In this document: piece after piece, positions 1 through 9,428 of the stretch
Position numbering within the stretch: the first letter of the stretch is position 1
How the letters are laid out: each line of letters starts with the position of its first letter
Assembly: GCA_000969725.1 (NCBI GenBank)
Contig: JXSR01S074779.1
From: Ophiothrix spiculata
Taxonomy: Eukaryota > Echinodermata > Ophiuroidea > Amphilepidida > Ophiotrichidae
DNA length: 28,893 nucleotides
Strand: one strand, 5' to 3'
Program-made: the position numbers and the translations under genes
Notes under the pieces: model-generated
The model's database searches: none
The model's input: the letters and a program-made list of their open reading frames with translations, nothing else
Told to the model about the DNA's origin: nothing

Positions 1-240
1 CCATTCTTCCAGCCTCTTGAATTCTTTAACATAGAACTAAATAAACCAATTTGTATAAAATCCCTTTATCCCTTTTCATCAAAAACAAATAGACTATTCC
101 CTATTATTTTTTCGCGTATAATAATATATAAATATTTAAAAATAGAAGATGTAGGAATTGGGATGAAACTTTAAGAAGTATTGAATGCATCTATAAATAT
201 AATTATCGTTGTTTCATAAGGATAAAGATTTTGTTTCAAA
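1..240. other. AT-rich sequence without recognisable features
   Basis: I see no open reading frame, repeat copy or RNA gene here. It is AT-rich non-coding DNA leading into repeat G. Confidence 0.5.
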
Positions 241-244
241 CACA

Positions 245-575
245 TATATGTGACATTCCATCCCAAACCAGCCGTAAATGCAGCCTCTTGTCATTCCACC
301 TTTTAAAATATTTGCATATAAGGATTAAAATGATACTTTAGCAAACTTCACTCGATTTCCAGAAGTCAATTCATGGTCCGTTAAAGGAAATAAAATGTAT
401 AACTGAGATAAACGCGTTCAATAATTAGTACGCCCTACATTTAATGTTGATTGTTTTCAAAATCACCAGATATATTTCATATTTTCGATCACTTTCTTGA
501 AATTATACTTTGTTGGTGTTTTGTAATATGCACAAAATATGTGAATCTGTCAAAAAGTCAATTTCGGCAAATTTC
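245..575. repeat. Dispersed repeat G, copy 1
   Basis: This stretch aligns in the same orientation with 8345-8640. Shared blocks include 'TTCATGGTCCGTTAAA' against 'TTATGGTCCGTCAAA', a block with 'GCGTTCAA' followed by 'GCCCTA' and 'TTTTCGATCA', and 'CAATTTCGGCAAATTTCGA' against 'CAATTTCGGGAAAATTACGA'. The copies differ by many substitutions and small indels, so they are old. No coding capacity is visible in either copy. It may be the upstream part of the larger family A, since it runs almost directly into it, but the second family A copy lacks this leader. Confidence 0.6.
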
Positions 576-624
576 GATCTTGCAGAGCAAAATGAAGCTT
601 ACTGCATTTACTCGTTTGAGATGA

Positions 625-884
625 ATGTTCTCATATGGTGTATTCAATTAAGCTTAAGTCTGTTATTTAAATAGTTATCTTAATAATTTAAAGGCTGTAT
701 GTTAACGAAACGAAAAGGAAGCAGCAAAGTAACTGTCACTGTTTGTGAACTGCTATGTTCTCATATGGTGTATTCAATTAAGCTTAAGTCTGTTATTTAA
801 ATAGTTATCTTAATAATTTAAAGGCTGTATGTTAATGAAACGAAAAGGAAGCAGCAAAGTAACTGTCACTGTTTGTGAACTGCT
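625..884. repeat. Two tandem copies of a 130-bp unit
   Basis: Positions 625-754 and 755-884 are the same 130-bp unit in direct head-to-tail array. I find one difference, C at 706 against T at 836 ('GTTAACGAAA' / 'GTTAATGAAA'). Repeat A copy 2 has this unit only once (about 11360-11495), so the duplication arose in copy 1 after the two copies separated, and recently given the near identity. Confidence 0.92.
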
Positions 885-1501
885 ATGCTTCCTATTAGCG
901 TCTGCAGCACAGCGGCAATTAAAGTGGCGATAATAACTGCCACGATCCCTTGTCAAGGGGAATTGATGTACTAGTTTCGCTCCACTTAATGATGTACTAG
1001 TTTCAATCTGAAATGATGCCCGTATCAATTGTTAATTACCATTTTGTTTGGCATTAACTGCAATCAAGTAGTAAAACTATACAAGCAGAAATGATTTAGT
1101 AAACAGGCACATTCCACACCACATCGAAAGGTTAGTTGAATGTATTTTGACACATTACATATTTATATTTTTTAAAAGATACATAGTTTTTTTTGATAAA
1201 AAAATGACAAAATTATTACTGAAGTTAGTATGAAAAACTACTGAAACTTTGTAATAGTTTTTATTTTCTATATTATCTACAAGTCGATTTTGCTTATATC
1301 TCTAAGCATTATTGAACATGTACCTTTGTTGTTGTGCGTTACAAATAAAAACCTAAAGTTACCTCTTTTGCAATTTACATGTGAACAAAAAACATTCCAA
1401 ATTATCATTTGTGCTGTTATTAAACAAACATTCTTTACAAGAATATTTTTGATATTTAACTGAATGTCGAGTATGGTGAATCAACATGTTAAATGAAGCA
1501 T

Positions 1502-1735
1502 AAGGCGGGGCGTCACAAGACTTCCTCGCCGAAGTAAGAACTTCTCACCAACTAAATGTTGTGATATATGGGTAATTAGAACACCGAGGTAAAACATTTT
1601 GACATGTGTACATTCAATTCTTATTCAAGTCCAAAAACAAGAATATAGAAACTCCCATTGAGTGAAGAGGATCAAATTATACGTCATTTCTTGGTGTGTA
1701 CTTCTAAACTGAACTTCTCATTGAGAACAAATTGA
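1502..1735. repeat. Block present only in copy 1 of repeat A
   Basis: Family A copy 2 passes directly from 'AAATGAAGCATAA' to 'CTGAAGAAACCAAAT' (about 12105-12140), whereas copy 1 has roughly 230 bases between the equivalents. The block contains no recognisable ends, TIRs or open frame. It is either an insertion into copy 1 or a deletion from copy 2; no target-site duplication was clear. Confidence 0.5.
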
Positions 1736-2690
1736 AGAAACCAAATGCATTCAATATTATGTATATTGGTTGCTTTGTTACGCTTACAAACTCTGCACTA
1801 AGGTGTGTAGATTAACATTGGTAAGCAGAAAATGTCAGTTTATATATTTAGGCTATAATTGTAACGATATCTTTCATAACGCACATAATTATGCCTATAT
1901 GAAACTTGTGAAAATGTTTCACTTTGCCACATGTTTCTCGATCGCGTGTAACACACGCATGACTTATGGTTCAACATATATAAAAGAACTGAAAGGAATT
2001 GGCAAACAATGAATCTGAAGAAATTAGCAAATGTAATTAATATATAAGATAAAAACGATGATACCTACTTTATATGAACAACAAAACAATATAAAGCGCA
2101 ACGTCTGTTCTTGCATGCTGAGATTGTTATTCTTACATGGCATTATCATGTTTTGTTTTAGCTGCAATGTCTAGACAAATATCACACACCATTCCCAGAT
2201 GAGTACAGCATCAGTTTACTTTACTCTGCAGCCTGAAAGTAAAATAAACAAGTATAATTGCAATGTTAAATGTTAATATGCATACTAAGTAAACAGAGGT
2301 GCTGAACTTTATTATAAATCCGAGCAGAACACAAACATACCTTCAAAAATGTAGGTCTACGAAATAATACTTTTTTCTGGTGATACAAACTGCTGTCATT
2401 AGTTTGTTATATCGACATATTTTTTTATATTTATGTTACCATTTTACGTACTTTATTATGTGACAAAGTGCGTCAATTTAAAGGTTACCGAAAAGCCTAA
2501 CAAATTTAAGAATCAGATTTATTCATTATTTGTTTATTCGGTTTAGAGTATTTCACTTATTATCGATCGTTGGTAGAAGCCAGGATCAAGCCTGCACAAT
2601 TTGATTAAAGAATTTTAACCAGTTTTCCCCCTACTTCGGAGGTAAAAATACTACTGATATATTAAATGTATTGGGAAGGTTACAATAATC

Positions 2691-2720
2691 AGAAGAAGAA
2701 GAAGAAAGAAAGAAGAAACT
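2691..2720. repeat. Purine microsatellite (AGA-rich)
   Basis: A short run of AGAAGAAGAAGAAGAAAGAAAG lies just past the end of repeat A. It is a simple-sequence tract. Confidence 0.8.
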
Positions 2721-3464
2721 GGTCAAAAACAAAACCATGCCACATTAACTAAAAGTTGATATTAAGCTATCAACATAAAGAATACTTCAAATGTATAACG
2801 CAGAGACATATATAACAGTTTTAATATATAACAATATAACAAATTCGTACAGTATCTTAATAATTGAACATTCAACATTAAGTGGATTACATTTTAACTT
2901 GATATCTACACATTACATAGATTATCAGGCATCGTATATGATGTGCTCCGCTAAGATATCACGTTTAAATAAATAAGAAGTGAGGATGATTCCACGAAGG
3001 TAATACGAAATGCATTAATCAACTAAGGCTTATGTATTCGTTATAGAGAGTAATAAGGAAGTTAAACGGTAGTACAATTTGTGGCCCAGTAATTTTTCAA
3101 AAGATTATGATTTTGCAGTTTGGAAATTTAATGAAAACCTGGCATACGCACCACTATCGGCTAACGATTTATACAGATTTGAAATCAAAGTCAAAGGATG
3201 TTTGAACAGACGGAGTGGTGTATAAAGTACCGTAGAAAGAACTCTGGTAAAATATTTGCCTTCGAGATGTTTCTCTCGACGTTCTCAAGACTCACATGAA
3301 AAACAAGTTTTCTGTTCTTCTTTATATGGATTGTAAATAGTCGTGAGTTTATTTACGTTTTGATGTTAAATCCATAAATGTTGTTATTTAGCATTGCAAG
3401 CCCGGGATTGCAAGTTTGTTTTCAAAATAGCTCAGTATTGTTTTATTCAGTTTATGTATCTAAA
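2721..3464. other. No recognisable feature
   Basis: AT-rich DNA with only short chance open frames, such as 2791-2976 (+), whose residues are low-complexity and resemble no family known to me. No repeat partner was found within the window. Confidence 0.5.
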
Positions 3465-3574
3465 ATTCTTCAAAATAAAATAAAACATGTTAACCTATAC
3501 ATATTCTTATCAAACAAATATTCTTCAAAATAAAATAAAACATGTTAACCTATACATATTCTTATCAAACAAAT
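3465..3574. repeat. Perfect tandem duplication of a 55-bp unit
   Basis: 3465-3519 and 3520-3574 are the same 55-bp sequence, starting ATTCTTCAAAATAAAATAAA and ending CAAACAAAT, with no difference I can see. It has only two copies and sits in otherwise featureless AT-rich DNA. Confidence 0.93.
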
Positions 3575-4129
3575 ATCATGTTTAAAGCAGAGTTAACTTG
3601 AAATGTTAATAAAGCCTATCAGTTAGTGATAACACGGACTATCATGATATTAGGTTGAAGTAATAAGATATCACAGGCAGACCGCGCCCCATGTGTCTGT
3701 GAGATGTTTATCTATGTCACCTATCATGATCCTCCTGAGAGAACATCGTCAACTTGATGTTTATGTAACCTCCAGTTATATACAAAACTAATCCATCTGA
3801 TAAAATACTACTCGGAATTGTGTCTGATGTTAAATAGATGTATTATATACGGGTATTTCAATTAACTTTGATGTTGTGAAAAACAATATTGCTTTTCAGT
3901 CTTTTGAGGTTTTACTTTATTGTCAAATATTGTTTTTGTTTTTTTCCAGAAAACAACTTTTTATTGTATTAAATGTCAACCTTAAATTAAAATTGAATTT
4001 ATATTCAATTGCCAAGAGACCATCGATGTAAATATTCAGCTGTTTGACTTCAACTTTAACACTGTACAATGAAAACATTATTTCGTAAAACGTGGAAAAG
4101 TCGTCAAACAGGGGTTATAAATTAGTCAT
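3575..4129. other. No recognisable feature
   Basis: AT-rich non-coding sequence with T-rich runs around 3930-3965. No gene, repeat copy or structured element was recognised. Confidence 0.5.
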
Positions 4130-4440
4130 GCAAGTCAATTTCCCCATATTCGTCGCTTGACGATATTTGCGGGCGCATGACAAACGAAAACAAATGCAGG
4201 ACAAATTAATTTAATAACTGTACGAATTACAATCTGTGGAGGACGAGTTTGAACGATTGACAAATGCACTTTTCGTTAATTGACAAATGCATATCGTCAT
4301 GAGCTAAGGTCAAGACGAATTAATGTACGCATGACAAACTATGTTGACAAACTTCTTTGAGCACGACTAACCATACCTGAGAGCTGACGAATTTGCATGA
4401 CGAATTATATCGTATGTAACGGGTTTCCGTACCTTCAAGA
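4130..4440. repeat. Cluster of TGACAAATT-like words, left part
   Basis: Degenerate copies of TGACAAA or TGACGAATT recur every few tens of bases, for example near 4178, 4200, 4259, 4282, 4314, 4331, 4345, 4385 and 4398. They are often preceded by CA (CATGACAAA) and some are in inverse orientation. The same words form the fold-back unit at 4849-5099, so this is probably an older copy or flank of that element. Confidence 0.6.
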
Positions 4441-4631
4441 AGTGGCGTGGCGTTTTATTCTCGAGTCGATTGCACAGGAGGACAATTAGCGACAACACAT
4501 CTTTCGATTCGGATAGAACAACTCTTTAATTCCAGGTTAGGTTTGTGCCTAGCTTATCATCACCGGACAGAACAACACTACTGGGCTCAGAATTCCCATA
4601 CTCATTACTCATCATACTTCATCATCAGATT

Positions 4632-4733
4632 CTGACCAGACTAGTCCATCTAGATGGACCCCACAAGCGAGCGACGTAGGCGCACGCTTCGCGTTCGCTT
4701 GCGAGGTCCATCTGGATTGACTAGACCAGACAG
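4632..4733. repeat. GC-rich imperfect hairpin (about 42-bp arms)
   Basis: The left arm 4632-4673 (containing CTAGTCCATCTAGATGGACC) pairs with the right arm 4692-4733 (containing GGTCCATCTGGATTGACTAG) with roughly nine mismatches, leaving an 18-base loop rich in CG. The segment is much richer in G+C than its surroundings. It may be a small fold-back element or the remaining ends of one. No target-site duplication was evident. Confidence 0.7.
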
Positions 4734-4848
4734 CCATTGCAAAACCTGCAAGCAGAACCTGAGTGTTTCGTCTAGTTGATTTCACATGGATTGAGCCATA
4801 CTTAAATGGAATTAGTCTACCGAAAACAAAACCTCTGAAAAACTAGTG

Positions 4849-5099
4849 TCACTTGACAAATTAAGTGACAAATTATTATTCTTGCATGACAAATTAATTT
4901 TTGTGCATGACAAATTATTTGTTATTCATGTCAAACTAATTTTTCAGCATGACTAATTGTCATGAGAAAGTCGTCATACTAGACCGTTTTTCATGACGAA
5001 TTATAATTCGTCGTTCAATACTAGTATGACGAATTCCACGGCAAATTACAGTTTGTCATACTAGACTATTTTCATGACAACTTATTATTTGTCAAGTGA
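4849..5099. mobile_element. MITE-like palindromic unit built of TGACAAATT words
   Basis: The ends are inverted repeats: TCACTTGACAAATTA at 4849-4863 and TTATTTGTCAAGTGA at 5085-5099 (14 of 15 pair). The interior contains direct and inverted copies of CATGACAAATTA, CATGACGAATT and CATACTAGA, which makes the whole 251 bp strongly self-complementary. There is no open frame. It resembles a non-autonomous fold-back element; the superfamily is not assignable because flanking duplications are unclear. Confidence 0.6.
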
Positions 5100-6050
5100 T
5101 GAAACACAATTTTCAGTGTATAAAAAATAAAGTGCAAATCGACAGGTATATTTTTTATTCAAAACTCAGAGTTAAGTTATTGTTTTCGGCTAAGAGCCTG
5201 ATTATTCCTATTTAATATGGCACAGTTGTGTTAATATGCATGTTGGTTCAAAACAAAAGAAAAAACATAAACAAATAAAAATAACAACCATCAGCCTAGC
5301 ATAATATCCTAGTAATACACGATTGAAATTCAAGTTGTTTAATGAAACTAAAAATGCTTTGGATTATAAAAACTACCAGTATCACTTCAAATAATCAAAG
5401 CTTGCATTTTTGATGCTTTTGATTTCAACCAAACTTAAAATACAAACTTTAAAGATAATTTCGCCTGCGGTCAACATCTAATCAATACATATTATTTTGT
5501 TCAATTAATTCTATACTCCTAGGTACCCTTCGTACAAGGGGATGGCCTCCGGATTTAGCAACCATTAGCATATACATGTATATGTCACTTTAATTGTTGG
5601 ATTGTATCAATATTCTGATTTTATAGAGTAAGCTTTGTTTACCATGTCTTAATTTTACTTTATGTTATTTTATATCCCTCTACAAGTTATTACAGCTTAG
5701 CAACTTGGCATCCATTCTAAAGAATATAGATAGGTATAGATAGATAATAATCATTCAAATGTCAAAACACAGTCAAAATCTACTATATAAATCCAAATTT
5801 GAGTGGTGGCAATGGAAGTATTTCCTGCTTAGGTGACTGTCCCACGGCATATTGAGCAAGAATTGGATCTGACATTTTTCATAGTTTTAATACCTTTTCA
5901 TACTAATAGAAATGATTTGTTGAAAGTATACACTCGACCTTTATACCCTTTTCTGTCACTTAACGTTTACCGGCCGTGTCTCAAAACTGAATTTGCCGCA
6001 ATGTTGTACATTTTGATGTGCCGCGGCAAATATACAAACAAATAAATAGC
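5100..6050. other. No gene; simple AGATA tract
   Basis: AT-rich non-coding DNA. A short TAGATAGGTATAGATAGATA tract lies near 5726-5747. The open frame 5833-6045 (+) has no recognisable domain and I treat it as chance. Confidence 0.5.
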
Positions 6051-6054
6051 ATTT

Positions 6055-7395
6055 CCGTAATCTGCACTATCGACGGAGTTGATATATAAGTGTATTCAGC
6101 AAAGTGCATCTTCAGATACGCTATCAGTATTACATTTACTAGCTCCTGCTTCAACTGTTAAAGGAGACTGGTCCGATTGCCTCAACTTTTTTTCAAACTT
6201 TTTGAGATTTTGGTACCATGATATTGCTCATATTTTCTCAGAACCCATGTGAAATTGGCTGAATTACGTTTCGTTTTTGGAGATATACATGGAAATGTGT
6301 CTAATTATGGTAACCATAATCAATTTTACACAGTAACGTATTGGCGGCTCCGAAATACACAATCGCCTATTAAATCAAAACGGTTTGACCGATTGAGCTT
6401 AAATTATACACTTAAATATTTTGAGTTGTCATCTTCATTATTACAATAAAAACTTAATTTCGAAAAAGCTCCTCTAAGTGAAAATCATTCAATGCAATTT
6501 TTATTGTCAATTAAATCCCTATAAATCAAAATATGTAGAGTTTCGTGCGCCATTACCCGTTGCCGCCCCAATATCCACACCCCTATTAATTCCCCCACCT
6601 TTGCTTGAATTGCAATATATTTGTACCAGCCATAAAACATTGCCAAATGCCCCATGACGATAAAAAGGTCATGTTTAACAGAATAGAGAGCATTATTTAA
6701 CCGAAGATTATAATCAAGTTTAAACATTTCACGATTCTTTGCGAATAATTCAAATAATAAACGCCACAGAGCTGCACGATTCGCATGATTTATTTCTATT
6801 TTTAGTATTTTTGCAAAGAAAGGAAGATGATATTTTCCTACAAAGACACAAGGAGCATTTTCACAAAACAAATAGAATATTATGTAGGCTTATAAGCATT
6901 TATCTATCTGTCAATCAACTACATCTACATAAACCAGTCACAAGACATTAATATTTTTATATATCAATGTGTACTTTTGTTAAAAGCTGCAGATAACGCA
7001 GTAGGCCACAACGTATCTTTCTAAAAGATCGATATTGTTTGGTTTTATTATGGCATTTCATCCTTAAAGGAATTTTTGCATGCTGCACAATCGCCTGTTT
7101 CACTTAAAATAAACATATGTATTGAATATATCACGGTAAAATCACCATACCGTCCCCTATTTCACATATTAAAATTTCTATATCGAAGGAGAGTCGATAT
7201 TATTAACGGAAAAAGTATTGCTTGACCGAAACCTAATGCTACATTGGTTACCAAATCCAACATCCAAACCTAGGAACTAATAAATGTTCTATGCCTTGAC
7301 AGTGTCATGTAAGGTTACATGCGTATAGATGGACAGACAAAGTAGACATCGGTACCTCGAATCAATACTCTGAACTAGACGTGGCAGATACATAC
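6055..7395. repeat. Dispersed repeat C, copy 1
   Basis: Scattered collinear blocks match 16930-19540. They are 6080-6150 against 16940-17030 ('AAGTGTATTCAG', 'GCTATCAG'), 6645-6740 against 18150-18235 ('AAATGCCCCATGACGA'), and 7090-7345 against 19300-19515 ('GCTTGACAGTGTCATGTGAGGTTACAT' type block). The copies are diverged and each is interrupted by later insertions. A 128-codon open frame on the minus strand at 6485-6871 lies inside this repeat but is broken by stops in the other copy. Confidence 0.6.
6161..6474. mobile_element. Small TIR element (MITE), orientation 1
   Basis: It begins AAGGAGACTGGTCCGATTG and ends with a weakly complementary CGAAAAAGCTCCTC. The interior (ATATTGCTCATATTTTCTCA, then CCATGTG, GGAGATATA, AATCGCCTA) matches the reverse complement of 7401-7831. 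It is absent at the equivalent place in the other copy of repeat C (near 17030), which supports an insertion. No transposase is encoded. Confidence 0.68.
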
Positions 7396-7400
7396 AGTTC

Positions 7401-7831
7401 AAGGAGCTTGGTCCGATTTTTCAAAATTGGGTTTTTCAGTGTCCCGTCAAAGATTACCACTAAAGCTCTCTAAGTTTCACATTTCGTCTGAATCGGTAAA
7501 ACTGTTATGATTTTACCCGTAATTTTGTATTTCAGAATCGCCTATACGTTATTGTGTAAGATTAATTATGGTAATAATAATTAGATATATTTTCATATAT
7601 ATCTCCAAAACGGAGCATAACTCAGCCGTAATATCTCACATGGCTTATGAGGAAAATATGAGCAATATTTTAGTACCAAAATTTCAAAAAAACGAATTTA
7701 CGCCAATGAAAGCGATCATAACTTATACAAGACTGCAGTTTATTTCCTATTTTTTATGTTGCTTTTTACATTGGGAAAATAAATAAAAATTCGCATCTCC
7801 CTTCACAAATATTTCAGATTCAGGTCTCCTT
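7401..7831. mobile_element. Small TIR element (MITE), opposite orientation copy
   Basis: It begins AAGGAGCTTGGTCCGATTTT and ends GGTCTCCTT, the inverse of AAGGAGACC. Read on the minus strand it aligns with 6161-6474 over most of its length. It is about 117 bp longer, the extra being near its 3' side (7700-7810). A 72-codon open frame (7568-7786, +) has no counterpart and is not a transposase. Confidence 0.68.
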
Positions 7832-8139
7832 CAAACATCGCGATACGGTCATTTGACACCCTCGTGAATTGTTTACGGAAATTCATTTGGACGTCACTCG
7901 AAGAACTCGAGTTTTAACTTTTCTGACTGCTTTTGTCCAACTACAATTATTTGGGGTTGGGACTACGTCACTCCGGATGTCTTGATTTTTGAATTTTGAA
8001 TATTTGATTTATCAACGCCCTTCTGTGGTTTTTATTAGCTTTCAGAGGCGTTCGCGTTCCGTGATACTCTATTGATACCCCGAAGAAATGTTTTTAAAAA
8101 GTGTCGATATAAATACAGATAAAATTATCGGACAAAGTG
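7832..8139. other. No recognisable feature
   Basis: Moderately AT-rich DNA containing several CG-bearing words but no open frame of note and no repeat partner in the window. Confidence 0.45.
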
Positions 8140-8141
8140 TA

Positions 8142-8320
8142 CTTTAGGTCCCATCCATAATTTTAGGGTTAGGGTTTAGGGTTAGTGTTAGGGTTAGGTT
8201 TAATTTAGGGTTAGGGTTAGGGTTAGGGTGTAGGATTAGGGTTAGGGTTACTTTTAGGGTTACTTTTAGGGTTTAGGGTTAGGGTTAGGGTTAGGGTATA
8301 GTTTTTGATGGGACCTAAAG
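8142..8320. mobile_element. Inverted-repeat element enclosing a TTAGGG array
   Basis: About sixteen TTAGGG units, interspersed with variants such as TTTAGGG, TTAGTG and TTACTTTTAGGG, occupy 8162-8297. The array is bounded by inverted repeats: TACTTTAGGTCCCATCCA at 8140-8157 and TTGATGGGACCTAAAGTA at 8305-8322 (17 of 18 pair). TA at 8140-8141 and 8321-8322 fits a TA target-site duplication as used by Tc1/mariner-like elements. It is therefore better read as a small transposable element carrying telomere-like subrepeats than as a fused chromosome end; that reading is inference. Confidence 0.75.
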
Positions 8321-8344
8321 TATTACTTTTTCAAATTATCATTT

Positions 8345-8640
8345 CTGGATAATACGTAACCGTTCTTCCCAAACAAGCAGTAAATTCAGCCTTTTACTAT
8401 TGTAAATTGAACGTGAAACGGTTTCCAGAATTCAAGTTATGGTCCGTCAAATGTGGCCAAAAAGTAAAACTTACATAAATGCGTTCAAAGATCAGAAGCC
8501 CTATATTTTCAGTTTATTTTCCTCAGAACATAAAGATACATTTTATGTTTTCGATCATTTCTTTGCATGTTTTCTAAATGAAACATATGGATTGCCAACC
8601 TAGCAAGGAATCAATTTCGGGAAAATTACGAGCTTGGGAT
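8345..8640. repeat. Dispersed repeat G, copy 2
   Basis: Aligns in direct orientation with 245-575 (see that entry), through the TATGGTCCGTC, GCGTTCAAAGATCA, TTTTCGATCATTTCTTTGCA and CAATTTCGGG blocks. It is not followed by family A sequence here. Confidence 0.6.
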
Positions 8641-8809
8641 GTATTTTCACATGCAGCCCAAAAATAAGTTTGCTCTTTCACGGCTGTATAGGGACGAAAG
8701 AATACAAATGCTGTAAAAATAATTTCTTTATACTGATAATCAGAAGCTGTTTTCTCAAAATTGTTGTTCATTGTTCATTGTATTTCATATAGCGTAATTT
8801 TTCTCTAAT

Positions 8810-8970
8810 TCAAATCAAATCAAATCACTTTATTCACAATATCATACATAAATATACTGTTAAAAACAATTAAAAAAAACACGACAATGATATTGCGGGA
8901 ATGTTCAAAAGGCCAAAAAGGCCTGAAGGGACCATCCCCCTTCAGGCCTTTTTGTGAATAAAGTGACCAT
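8810..8970 (-). mobile_element. Probable LINE 3'-end fragment with nested palindromes
   Basis: Read on the minus strand, the sequence passes through TTGTGAATAAAGTGATTTGA and finishes in short TGATT/TTTGA tandem units (8810-8828). Such an AATAAA-like signal with a short tandem tail is typical of CR1/L2-like retrotransposon 3' ends. Two inverted pairs are nested here: a perfect 15-bp pair (8825-8839 with 8952-8966) and a perfect 16-bp hairpin (8915-8930 with 8938-8953, 7-base loop) built on AAAAAGGCCTGAAGGG. No coding part of the LINE is attached. The element assignment is inference; the palindromes are direct observation. Confidence 0.5.
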
Positions 8971-9080
8971 CCCCTGAAACTTAAGGTTTTAAATACACAA
9001 CAAAAATACAAAAAGTGATACAATACATATACAAAAACCAAACAAAGCACATTAAGGGGAAGGGTGCACCAAAGTCAACA

Positions 9081-9424
9081 TAAAGTACTTTTGGATTGGA
9101 AAATCGAAATTTTCCTATAAAGAATTCTGGTACGGTTTTTTGCTAAATAACTAAATAAGAAGGGAAATGATGATTCAAACATGTCTTGTAAGTTTGAGTC
9201 CTATAGCGTGCATACATTTTTCAAAATGGCGACTTGAAAATGTCCAGGATTTCATCCCCCCCACCCTGCCTACACCCCAACTTTGACGGCATACCCTAAC
9301 CCCACCTTACATGGTACCCCCTAGTTGTCGCATCAAAATGACCACAAAGGATGAAAACGAGATTACCCAAATGCATGGGGCCGGTTGCTTTTGCAACAAC
9401 CCCCCACCCATCGGAGAATAAGGG
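9081..9424. mobile_element. Truncated TTAA-flanked element (piggyBac-like MITE), copy 1
   Basis: Matches 17330-17734 in direct orientation. Shared blocks are TAAAGTACTT, GTTTGAGTCCTATAGCGTGC, TTCAAAATGGCGACTT, CATACCCTAACCCCACCTTA-type, GGGGCCGGTTGCTTTTGC and the terminus CGGAGAATAAGGG. The terminus is followed by TTAA (9425-9428), the target used by piggyBac-like elements. The left half, including the left TIR present in copy 2, is missing. No transposase is encoded; C-rich runs punctuate the interior. Confidence 0.68.
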
Positions 9425-9428
9425 TTAA

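Larger units (their letters stand above)
585..2690. repeat. Long dispersed repeat family A, copy 1
   Basis: About 2.1 kb that aligns collinearly with 11325-13225 and, more weakly, with 21020-22100. Long blocks are nearly identical to the second copy, for example around 840-1020, 1290-1350, 1845-2010, 2100-2240 and 2560-2600. Compared with copy 2, this copy carries an extra block at about 1502-1735 and lacks about 140 bases near 2545. No terminal inverted repeats, LTRs or transposase/reverse transcriptase motifs were found, so the class of element is unknown. The 80-codon open frame at 1770-2012 partly persists in copy 2 but shows no clear coding constraint. Confidence 0.8.

Noticed and set aside
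1770..2012. Open frame shared with 12226-12408 (about 50 residues in common)
   Set aside because: The surrounding non-coding DNA of repeat A is equally conserved, and there are too few differences to show a synonymous bias. Best explained by repeat identity.
4447..4635. 62-codon plus-strand frame in a locally GC-richer stretch, considered as an upstream exon
   Set aside because: No convincing splice sites in a compatible phase and no recognisable protein; the composition is better explained by the adjoining hairpin element.
4140..5100. Possible CRISPR-like array because of regularly recurring TGACAAATT words
   Set aside because: The words are short, degenerate, in both orientations and unevenly spaced, and the genome is eukaryotic.
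6485..6871. 128-codon minus-strand open frame, the longest gap-free frame outside the reverse transcriptases
   Set aside because: It lies inside repeat C, and the homologous stretch at about 18150-18235 has stops and shifts in the same frame. No domain or motif is recognisable.
8162..8300. TTAGGG array as evidence of a chromosome end or ancient telomere fusion
   Set aside because: It is short, degenerate, interior, in one orientation only and bracketed by inverted repeats with TA flanks, so an element origin fits better.
8820..9050. 76-codon minus-strand frame
   Set aside because: Low-complexity hydrophobic translation of a palindromic LINE-3'-end-like region; no protein family resemblance.
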